A DNA stretch of 7,261 bases, taken from positions 1 to 7,261 of the forward strand of contig QNAP01000088.1 in the NCBI GenBank assembly GCA_003641795.1, written 5' to 3'. The DNA is from Thermotogae bacterium. GTDB lineage: Bacteria; Thermotogota; Thermotogae; UBA12178. Within the stretch, counting starts at the first letter, position 1, and each line of letters starts with the position of its first letter. The position numbers and the translations under genes were made by a program. The notes under the pieces were generated by a model that was not told the origin of the DNA, searched no databases, and saw only the letters and a program-made list of their open reading frames with translations. Shown one piece after another: positions 1-5,284 of this stretch.

Positions 1-310
1 GCCGAAGCGAGCACTCAAACAAACGGGCACCGAGCTACACGGATGTAGCGAGCATGAAGCTGAAACAGGATGTTGAATCTTCATGAAAGTGCCCGTTTGT
101 GAGCGCGAGCGAGGGAGAAAGCGAAGCACAACAAGCATTCTGCTATGTGAAATCCCCTATCTCTTCGCGTGGGTCGTTTTGTGGATGCGAACGAGGAAAA
201 AAGCGAGTGCAAGCTGTGTGAGCGTGGGGGATTCATCACTTTCGCCCGTTGGTGAGTGTGAGCGAGGAAAAAGCGAAGCACAACAAATATTCTGCAATGT
301 GAAATCTTCT
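1..310. repeat. Degenerate intergenic repeat cluster (GAGCGAGG..AAAGCGAAGCACAACA family)
   Basis: Two clear copies lie at about 91-153 and 244-307. Both begin GCCCGTT(t/g)GTGAG and pass through GAGCGAGG, an A-rich stretch, GCGAAGCACAACAA, ATTCTGC(t/a)ATGTGAAATC. They differ by about ten substitutions and a one-base indel near 114. A more decayed copy lies at about 172-213 (CGTTTTGTGGATGCGAACGAGG then AAAAAAGCGAGTGCAA), and a fourth, poorer one at about 38-82 (TGTAGCGAGCATGAAGC, ending ATGTTGAATCTTC). The AGCGAGG-like cores fall near 47, 108, 189 and 261, so the spacing is 60-80 bases and irregular. The copies are too divergent and unevenly spaced for a CRISPR array. The cluster may continue to the left of the window. 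I cannot name the family. It may be a dispersed repeat of this lineage, or decayed tandem duplication. Confidence 0.7.
20..99. repeat. Nested inverted repeats that could fold as a three-way junction
   Basis: CAAACGGGCAC at 20-30 is exactly complementary to GTGCCCGTTTG at 89-99 (11 bp). Inside lie two further perfect stems: GCTACA 34-39 with TGTAGC 44-49 (6 bp, loop CGGA), and CATGAAG 53-59 with CTTCATG 79-85 (7 bp, 19-base loop). Together they would make an outer stem with two arms. No T-run follows, so it is not a typical terminator, and the arms do not match a tRNA. The right-hand outer arm is also the first 9 bases of the repeat copy at 91, so the structure is entangled with the repeat cluster. 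It may be an RNA structure, a cruciform or chance. Confidence 0.45.
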
Positions 311-541
311 TTATACAACCTCTGTGTTTTGTTCAATGTCATGAATACTCGCCCTCTCAGAAAGATCGCTGATATTGCTGGTTGTTACTAATTTTTGAGA
401 CACCCTATGTTCAATATACAGCTTGCACAAAACAGAAATCTTGTACGTTCGGATCAAACGATTTTTTAGCCATCGTACTGGCTGCTCTAACGTAGTAGGT
501 ACGCTTCCACAATCTTTCGCATGTAGTCTCCTGGTCGCACT
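311..541. other. Intergenic stretch with no supported feature
   Basis: I find no convincing gene, RNA gene or terminator here. Open frames are short, lack ribosome binding sites and resemble no family. There is a 5-bp stem at 468-472/479-483 (AGCCA/TGGCT), preceded by a T-run at 462-467 on the plus strand. The T-run is on the wrong side for a terminator in either direction. The stretch probably serves as the upstream flank of the mnmA promoter. Confidence 0.5.
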
Positions 542-571
542 TTGATTTTGAGAGCGTCTTTCTGTTAGAAT
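542..571 (+). promoter_or_regulatory. Sigma-70-type promoter with extended -10, upstream of mnmA
   Basis: TTGATT at 542-547 is a -35 match. After an 18-base spacer comes TAGAAT at 566-571, a -10 match preceded by TGT, which makes an extended -10 (TGn). Transcription would start near 578, giving a leader of only about 20 bases, just enough for the GGAGGTG site at 582-588. The position directly ahead of the first gene of a four-gene overlapping run supports the call. No operator or riboswitch is visible. Confidence 0.65.
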
Positions 572-581
572 TTGGTACGTT

Positions 582-588
582 GGAGGTG
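582..588 (+). promoter_or_regulatory. Ribosome binding site that fixes the TTG start of mnmA
   Basis: GGAGGTG sits 8 bases before the TTG at 597. No ATG or GTG in frame lies closer, and the ATP-binding motif begins only seven residues later, so the TTG must be the start. Confidence 0.75.
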
Positions 589-596
589 TTCAGTCG

Positions 597-1697
597 TTGA
601 AAGTAGCTCTCGCCATGAGTGGTGGCGTGGACAGCTCGGTAACGCTTCATCTTTTGCTAAAACGTGGTTACGAAGTCGTGGGTGTCCACATGAAAACCTT
701 TTCGGACGAGTACTTCAGTTTCGAATCGCGCGTTAAGAAGAAAGTATGCTGTGGTCCCTCGGACACTCGAGACGCTCACAAGATAGCGACAGATGCAGGT
801 GTGCCTTTCATCATCGTGCAGCTCGGTGATGTTTTCTCAGAGGAAGTGGTGGAGCGATTCCTTACGATGTACCGTGAGGGCTACACCCCGAATCCATGTG
901 TTTTCTGCAACCGTTACGTGAAGGTGGGGAAGTTGATGGACTATGCGCTCGAGAAGCTGGGATGCGAAAAGTTTGCTACCGGACACTATGCACGGGTAGA
1001 GTATGTAGAGGATTTCAAACGTTGGCTGATCAGGAGAGCCACCGACATTGAGAAGGATCAAAGTTACTTTCTCTCCTTGCTCAAACCTGGTAGACTTCCC
1101 CACCTTCTTCTACCGCTTGGTGGGTGGGAAAAAGGTGAGATACGTAAAAAAGCGGCAGAACTCAAACTCCACGTCTTCGATAAAATGGAGAGTCAAGAGA
1201 TCTGCTTCATTCCAGGAGACGACGTGGGAACTTATCTTAGAGAAAAATTAGGCACTCTACCTGGCGAGATCAAGACGCTGGATGGCAAAACCGTAGGCTA
1301 CCATGAGGGGTACTACCTCTACACCGTGGGGCAAAGAAAAGGGTTGGGTATGCAACTGGGAAGGCGGGTTTACGTCCACCACGTAGATGCCGCGACCAAC
1401 ACGGTTTACGTAGCGGAGAAAGATAAGATTCTGGCCCGATTCGTAAAGGCTGGCAAACCAAACTATTTCTTGCCACCTGGACTCCTCAACGATTTAGCAG
1501 TGGAAGAGGAGGTTAATTGCAAGATTCGGAGCAAATCACCGCTGTTGCCGGTTGGTTCGTTGAAATGTTTTGAAGAAGGAGTAGAACTGGAGCTCCGAGA
1601 GCCGGGATTTGCAGTAACGCCAGGTCAGATCTTAGCGGTTTACTGGAAGGACTACTTGGTGCTTGGAGCCATCATCGAAGAATGGGAGGCGCAATGA
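597..1697 (+). CDS. mnmA: tRNA-specific 2-thiouridylase MnmA
   Basis: Cytoplasmic enzyme that activates U34 of tRNA-Lys, -Glu and -Gln with ATP and replaces O2 by sulfur, giving the s2U part of the wobble modification. The 366-residue length is normal for the family. Visible motifs: PP-loop SGGVDSS at residues 8-14; CCGPSDTRDA at 51-60, as in other MnmA proteins; NPCVFCN with C101 and C104 at 99-105; TGHYA at 128-132; DQSYFL at 154-159; SQEICFIP with catalytic C203 at 199-206. YTVGQRKGLG at 242-251 opens the C-terminal tRNA-binding part. The CxxC plus C203 set is the pattern proposed to hold an iron-sulfur cluster in some MnmA proteins, while E. coli has DxxC. The start is TTG, chosen from the binding site at 582-588. 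It is first in the operon, and its stop overlaps the rhomboid start. Identification is firm; the cluster is inference. Confidence 0.96.
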   Translation: MKVALAMSGGVDSSVTLHLLLKRGYEVVGVHMKTFSDEYFSFESRVKKKVCCGPSDTRDAHKIATDAGVPFIIVQLGDVFSEEVVERFLTMYREGYTPNPCVFCNRYVKVGKLMDYALEKLGCEKFATGHYARVEYVEDFKRWLIRRATDIEKDQSYFLSLLKPGRLPHLLLPLGGWEKGEIRKKAAELKLHVFDKMESQEICFIPGDDVGTYLREKLGTLPGEIKTLDGKTVGYHEGYYLYTVGQRKGLGMQLGRRVYVHHVDAATNTVYVAEKDKILARFVKAGKPNYFLPPGLLNDLAVEEEVNCKIRSKSPLLPVGSLKCFEEGVELELREPGFAVTPGQILAVYWKDYLVLGAIIEEWEAQ

Positions 1698-2611
1698 AGA
1701 TGTTCAAAGAGAGGCTGAGATCGGCCGTTTTTGTCATCGCCCTCGTGAATCTCTTGTTCTTTTTACTCGAACTCGTGGGGGGATTCAGCTCTTCCACACT
1801 TTTGAGACTAGGAGCACAGTATGGTCCCTTAGTAGATCGCGGCCAGTACAACCGCCTGATAACGGCAATGTTTTTACACGGAGGGGTACTTCATCTCTTT
1901 TTCAACATGTACGCCCTAGTTTATCTTGGGACGATTATAGAGAGAGTTTACTCGACACCCAAATTCGTGGTGGCCTACTTCCTCAGCGGTGTGGTGGGGA
2001 ACATCGCCACGCAGATCTTCTACCACGACACCATATCTATTGGGGCCAGTGGGGCGATATTTGGTCTTGTGGGGATGCTCTTTTCAGCCGGAAGAAGGTC
2101 GGATATACCTTACTACGTTCGCCCCATCACTGGAGCAGCACTGCTGCCCATTATCGTTTTCAATCTCTTCTTGGGTTTTGCAGCGGGAAACATCAACAAT
2201 GCTGCGCATATAGGTGGTCTGTTGACGGGGATAGTCCTTGGGCTGAAGATCTCTCCCAGATATACTTGGCGAAGCTGGCGAGTGTGGAATTTTTTGATGA
2301 TCGTAGTGATAGCCGTGGCTTTCCTTTCGTTCTTCTTCTTGTTTCTTCAACCATCTATCGATCCGAGAGCGGTGATCGAATTCCACAACTCCTTCACTTC
2401 CATTCTCAACGACCTGAATCAAGGAAGGCTTGTCTCTTTGTCAGATGTGTTGGCAATAAAACCGGTGGACAAGGATTCGGAGAAATTGAAATCGATGTTG
2501 CTCTCTCATATGGAAGAAGGAAGTCCAAGTTTGGTCGAGGTTGTGAGCGCCTTTTTGAAATGGAGGGAACGTATACTCAGAGACTACGAGGGACTCATCT
2601 TTGAGAGGTGA
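1694..2611 (+). CDS. Rhomboid-family intramembrane serine protease
   Basis: Integral membrane protease that cuts transmembrane helices of other proteins with a Ser-His dyad; the substrate is unknown. Numbering from the ATG at 1694 (305 residues): the L1-loop signature YNRLITAMFLHGG is at 52-64, HLFFN with H67 and N71 (oxyanion-type HxxxN) at 67-71, GASGAIFGLVG at 117-127 with catalytic S119, and NNAAHIGG at 168-175 with catalytic H172. Hydrophobic segments at about 9-26 and 199-218 flank the six-helix core. A roughly 80-residue charged tail follows the last helix, with no motif I recognise. An in-frame ATG at 1682 lies before GGGAGG (1684-1689), so it cannot use that site. The ATG at 1694 (4 bases after it, overlapping the mnmA stop as ATGA) or the ATG at 1700 (10 bases after) fits better. 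The following gene also overlaps it by 4 bases. Confidence 0.93.
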   Translation: MKMFKERLRSAVFVIALVNLLFFLLELVGGFSSSTLLRLGAQYGPLVDRGQYNRLITAMFLHGGVLHLFFNMYALVYLGTIIERVYSTPKFVVAYFLSGVVGNIATQIFYHDTISIGASGAIFGLVGMLFSAGRRSDIPYYVRPITGAALLPIIVFNLFLGFAAGNINNAAHIGGLLTGIVLGLKISPRYTWRSWRVWNFLMIVVIAVAFLSFFFLFLQPSIDPRAVIEFHNSFTSILNDLNQGRLVSLSDVLAIKPVDKDSEKLKSMLLSHMEEGSPSLVEVVSAFLKWRERILRDYEGLIFER

Positions 2612-3024
2612 GTGAAACGGAAAGAATCAAAGGCACATACGTGCTTGTGCTGAAGATTGAAAGTGACACTATCGTGAAGACGAAGGGTCGCAGCTTTTCC
2701 ATAGAAAAAGGTTATTACGCTTATGTGGGGTCGGCCATGAACGGTCTTTTCCAACGCATACAACGCCATCTGAAGCGGGAGAAAAGGAAACATTGGCACA
2801 TCGATTTTTTACTTGATACGGCAAAGGTCATAGCAGTGACCATTCTACCGTTGGAACACCCTCTTGAAAAAAGGATCGCGCGTGTTCTCGCCACAACATT
2901 CTTCAGTGTTAAGGGCTTTGGTGCCAGCGATTCCAAGTCGAGTTCCCACCTCTTCAGAATCGCTAAAGAAGATCTCGGAAAATTGATGGAACTCGTCTTC
3001 AAATGTCAGGAGAAACTGGTTTGA
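2608..3024 (+). CDS. GIY-YIG-like protein of the DUF123 family
   Basis: 138 residues, almost all one domain. The family is a GIY-YIG nuclease relative, found alone or fused to endonuclease III-type proteins in other organisms; its reaction is not established to my knowledge. Visible landmarks: GTYVLVL at 9-15; the GIY-YIG-like core GYYAYVGSA at 35-43; R50, R53 and H54 in GLFQRIQRHL; HWHIDFLL at 62-69; acidic E83 and E87; GFGASDSKSSSHLF at 103-116. The last block in relatives, as I remember it, is GxSDCxCxSHLF. Here the cysteines are serines (S109, S112). The GTG start is forced: a TGA lies two codons upstream in frame, and no other start precedes the domain. There is no good binding site, only GAGAG touching the start, so translation probably depends on coupling through the GTGA overlap with the rhomboid stop. 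Confidence 0.85.
   Translation: MSETERIKGTYVLVLKIESDTIVKTKGRSFSIEKGYYAYVGSAMNGLFQRIQRHLKREKRKHWHIDFLLDTAKVIAVTILPLEHPLEKRIARVLATTFFSVKGFGASDSKSSSHLFRIAKEDLGKLMELVFKCQEKLV
3008..3013 (+). promoter_or_regulatory. Ribosome binding site favouring a TTG start for the MFS gene
   Basis: AGGAGA lies 7 bases before an in-frame TTG at 3021. The alternative ATG at 3003 lies upstream of this site and has no purine-rich site of its own (the preceding bases are CGTCTTCAA). The TTG also makes a TTGA overlap with the previous stop, matching the other junctions of the operon. Confidence 0.7.
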
Positions 3025-4175
3025 AAGGGTTCAGAAAGAACTTGATGTCGAGCTGGTTCTTCGAGTTCTTCGGGTATGGATCCATAGCGGTGGCTTCATA
3101 CCTGGCATTGTACTTTGAGCGTGTTGGTTATACCCGATTCGAAATAGGTGTTCTCATGGCTTCTTCGCCGCTCGCTGTGATTCTGTCAGCACCATTGCTT
3201 GGACGCTTAGCAGATTTTGTGTCTTCGAGGTCAAACCTTCTCTTTCTAATGGGCATTCTCGCTGCGGGGTTCTCTTGGATGCTCTGTGCCAACTTCGGTT
3301 TTACCCTCGATTTTTTGATCGCCTTCGCCATGTTCTCTTTCATCATGTCGTCCATACCTATTGGTGAATCAGCGATGTTGAGCAGTCCGTTGATAGGAGA
3401 GCACCGTTTCAACAAAGTGCGTCTAATGGGGACCGTTGGCTTCGCCATGATTTCCCTGCTCACGGGATACCTGGTTACCCATGGATTTATCCTTCTCTTC
3501 TTCCTCCTCTCGTTGAACGCCGTGGTGATGGCCTTGGCAGGGTGGAGATTGCCAAATGCTCGAAGCGAGAAGATCGTTGTTGAAGAATCTTTTATCCGAA
3601 CGATGCTGAAGAACTGGAATCTTCGTTCTTTCTTTGTGCTCTCCTTCTTTCAGATGATGACAATGGGCTACCATTTTTCCTTCTTTCCGATCTACGCCAA
3701 CCATGTCTTCCACGATGAACGCGTTCTGGGCTATCTAATACTTATACAAACGTTAGCCGAGATCCCAGTACTTCTCACATTGCCTTTGCTTCGAAGGCGT
3801 TTCCCCATGCGTGTACTCGGAATCATGATCTCGCTCGGATTTTCAACAAGATGGTTTTTGACCAGCTTCTTCTTCCAAGGAATAGCGGCGTTCTTCATAC
3901 AACTTCTCCACGGACTTGGGGTGGTTCCACTGGCCTTTCTTTCCATGATGGAGATCAACCGGACCATTCCAGTGCAAATGGCCTCTCGCTCCCAAACATT
4001 CTACTGGTCCGTTTTGAATTCCGGACAGATAATAGGATCCGTAGTTGGAGGCGCCGTGGTTCAGAACACTTCTTTGCGGACGGGATACCTTTTGGCTACG
4101 CTTATTTCAACGAGTGCGCTGATCATGTTCATCGGATTGTGTCGTGGAAAGGATAAAGAAAAGCGGGTCAACTGA
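3021..4175 (+). CDS. MFS-type permease (MFS_1-like family), substrate unknown
   Basis: Polytopic inner-membrane transporter of about 384 residues with about 12 hydrophobic segments and a polar central loop near 180-195 (ARSEKIVVEES), as expected for the 6+6 helix plan. Its start (KNLMSSWFFEFFGYGSIAV, then YLALYFERVGYTRFEIGVL) and the loop GRLADFVSSRSN at about 61-72 match the MFS_1-like group, which includes the phenylpropionate and LacY/NupG-like permeases. This similarity gives no reliable substrate. The start is taken at TTG 3021 because of the AGGAGA at 3008-3013; ATG 3003 would add six residues. It overlaps the DUF123 stop by 4 bases and is last in the operon, and its TGA stop lies inside the stem of the shared terminator. 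Nothing nearby suggests a ligand. Confidence 0.87.
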   Translation: MKGFRKNLMSSWFFEFFGYGSIAVASYLALYFERVGYTRFEIGVLMASSPLAVILSAPLLGRLADFVSSRSNLLFLMGILAAGFSWMLCANFGFTLDFLIAFAMFSFIMSSIPIGESAMLSSPLIGEHRFNKVRLMGTVGFAMISLLTGYLVTHGFILLFFLLSLNAVVMALAGWRLPNARSEKIVVEESFIRTMLKNWNLRSFFVLSFFQMMTMGYHFSFFPIYANHVFHDERVLGYLILIQTLAEIPVLLTLPLLRRRFPMRVLGIMISLGFSTRWFLTSFFFQGIAAFFIQLLHGLGVVPLAFLSMMEINRTIPVQMASRSQTFYWSVLNSGQIIGSVVGGAVVQNTSLRTGYLLATLISTSALIMFIGLCRGKDKEKRVN

Positions 4176-4190
4176 CCCGCCTCTCTACTT
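4155..4190. terminator. Shared convergent intrinsic terminator
   Basis: GCGGGTCA at 4163-4170 pairs with TGACCCGC at 4173-4180 (8 bp, or 7 bp closing a 4-base loop). Read on the minus strand, the stem is followed by TTTTCTTTAT (4162-4153), a good terminator for upp, whose stop is only 5 bases before the stem. Read on the plus strand it is followed by CCTCTCTACTTT, a weaker U-tract, so it is a less certain terminator for the MFS gene. The two genes are just 9 bases apart, and the MFS stop codon (4173-4175) forms part of the stem. Confidence 0.8.
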
Positions 4191-4814
4191 TGTCCTATAA
4201 AGCCTGTCGCCCGCGTCTCCCAACCCTGGGATTATGTATCCGTGATCGTTGAGGTGTGAATCCAAGGACGCGGTGTAAATGTGAACGTCCGCGTGGCGCT
4301 GCTCTAAAAACTCCACTCCTTCGGGTGCCGCGATGAGTGATATCACGTATAAGCTTTTGGCATTCCACTTTTTCACGATGTCCGCCGCCAAGCTTGCGGA
4401 ATGTCCAGTAGCCAGCATGGGATCGAGGATAAAAACATAGTGGTCGTTCAAGTTGGGCAGTTTGCTATAGTATCGAATGGCTTCGAGGCTTTCAGGATCC
4501 CTGTAGATACCTACGTGTCCAACCGATGCGTTGGGCAAAAGCTGAAGCATTGCGTCTACCATTCCCAGCCCCGCGCGGAGAATTGGAACGATGGTGACCT
4601 TCTTGTCCTCGATCATCTCACCTCTGGCTTTTCCCAGTGGAGTGGAGACTTCGACCTCATAGGTTTGAATACAGCGCGTTGCTTCGTAGCCTAACAGAAA
4701 CGTGATCTCTCTGAGAAGTTCCCTGAATTCCTTTGGACCGGTCGAGAGATCTCTCATGATGGTTAGTTTGTGTTTCACCAATGGATGATCCACCACGGTC
4801 AGCGTTTCACTCAT
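4185..4814 (-). CDS. upp: Uracil phosphoribosyltransferase
   Basis: Cytoplasmic salvage enzyme: uracil + PRPP gives UMP + pyrophosphate. From the ATG at 4814 it has 209 residues, the usual length. Visible motifs: VVDHPLVKHKL at 7-17; TGPKEFRELLREI at 25-37; PILRAGLGM at 77-85; the PRPP loop ILDPMLATGHSA at 129-140; IAAPEGV at 161-167; and the uracil-binding C-terminus GYIIPGLGDAGDR at 192-204. The PRPP loop has His where many bacterial enzymes have Gly (ATGGSA); position variants occur in the family. An ATG at 4832 in frame would add six residues, but the GGGGG site (4825-4821, 6 bases before 4814) lies downstream of it, so 4814 is the start. The start overlaps the end of the 38-residue ORF by 8 bases. 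It is last in the minus operon and ends at the shared terminator. Confidence 0.97.
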   Translation of the reverse strand: MSETLTVVDHPLVKHKLTIMRDLSTGPKEFRELLREITFLLGYEATRCIQTYEVEVSTPLGKARGEMIEDKKVTIVPILRAGLGMVDAMLQLLPNASVGHVGIYRDPESLEAIRYYSKLPNLNDHYVFILDPMLATGHSASLAADIVKKWNAKSLYVISLIAAPEGVEFLEQRHADVHIYTASLDSHLNDHGYIIPGLGDAGDRLYRTK

Positions 4815-4923
4815 TCTTTTCCCCCTTTGCATGTGCTTTGAAAAAATCTTTCATTGACAACGAGAGCACCAGTACAATGATACCAGTCCCCAATATCCAA
4901 AGCACGACATGACCGGGGCTCAT
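4807..4923 (-). CDS. Small single-helix membrane protein (38 residues), unrecognised
   Basis: A complete ATG-to-TGA frame between oadG and upp. The protein begins MSPGHVVLWILGTG, continues IIVLVLSLS, and ends in a polar tail KDFFKAHAKGEKNE. Residues 6-23 would form one transmembrane helix, with the charged tail probably in the cytoplasm. A strong GAGGTG site (4934-4929) sits 5 bases before the ATG. The oadG stop is 4 bases upstream, and the frame runs 8 bases into upp, so it fills the whole gap. Position, binding site and membrane-protein composition all argue for a real gene. It could be an extra small subunit of the decarboxylase: Veillonella has a small epsilon subunit, MmdE, but I see no sequence match. 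It could also be a translational coupler for upp. Function unknown. Confidence 0.72.
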   Translation of the reverse strand: MSPGHVVLWILGTGIIVLVLSLSMKDFFKAHAKGEKNE

Positions 4924-4927
4924 TTTC

Positions 4928-5275
4928 TCACCTCTTCCTTTTAAACCTCCATTCGACTACTGGCTCATGATATTTCCATTTTGAACTTCTACCGGTTCCC
5001 TGTCTTCCAAGTCTTCTCATCTGCGCGATCTTTCCACGTCCTTGAGTTATAGCCGCTATGACTGCTCCGATCACCGCCACAGCTTCTGTGTCCTCTGAAG
5101 GTGCAACGACGGAGGATGTGATATGCGGTTCGACGCTTTCCGTTACAAGTTCCGGAGTCGGTGCCACGACTTTCTTTCGCGAGAAGAGCACGCCTATCAG
5201 TACGAAAAAGAGATAGAGTATCCCTAAAACAGTGAAAACGATGCCCAAACCAAGAACGGTTAAACTCCAAACCAT
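4928..5275 (-). CDS. OadG/MmdD-like membrane subunit of a sodium-pumping decarboxylase
   Basis: 115 residues. One N-terminal transmembrane helix (about 4-31, LTVLGLGIVFTVLGILYL and onward) is followed by RKK, a Pro/Val/Glu-rich linker (38-62), a short Ala/Ile helix (64-77, EAVAVIGAVIAAI) and a strongly basic tail ending EWRFKRKR. This is the layout of the OadG/gamma or MmdD/delta subunits that hold the carboxyltransferase on the membrane beta subunit. The sequence match is weak, as usual for these short proteins, so the adjacent carboxyltransferase carries much of the weight. The start has GAGGTG 5 bases before it, and that site overlaps the stop of the upstream gene (TGAGGTG). The gap to that gene is 9 bases. 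No biotin-attachment motif (AMKM) is present, so it is not the biotin carrier. Confidence 0.82.
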   Translation of the reverse strand: MVWSLTVLGLGIVFTVLGILYLFFVLIGVLFSRKKVVAPTPELVTESVEPHITSSVVAPSEDTEAVAVIGAVIAAITQGRGKIAQMRRLGRQGTGRSSKWKYHEPVVEWRFKRKR

Positions 5276-5284
5276 TTTTTCACC

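Noticed and set aside
38..307. CRISPR array
   Set aside because: The copies are long, diverged and unevenly spaced, with no unique spacers of constant length and no cas genes nearby.
83..391. 102-residue open frame on the plus strand over the repeat cluster
   Set aside because: Its sequence is simply the translated repeats (the CERERG and CERGKSEAQQ segments come from two copies shifted by an indel), it has no ribosome binding site, and it matches no family I know.
393..416. Possible promoter TTGAGA .. TATACA
   Set aside because: The spacer is only about 14 bases, too short, and no gene starts soon after it.
462..483. AGCCA/TGGCT hairpin next to a T-run, as a terminator
   Set aside because: On the plus strand the T-run precedes the stem, and on the minus strand the stem is followed by A residues, so neither direction fits.
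411..650. 79-residue minus-strand frame across the mnmA promoter and start
   Set aside because: It overlaps the promoter, the ribosome binding site and the first codons of mnmA, has no binding site of its own and resembles no family.
1663..2604. Long 313-residue plus-strand frame over the rhomboid gene
   Set aside because: It is a shadow in another frame. The overlapping frame has all rhomboid motifs and membrane helices, while this one is rich in Arg, Ser and His with no recognisable domain.
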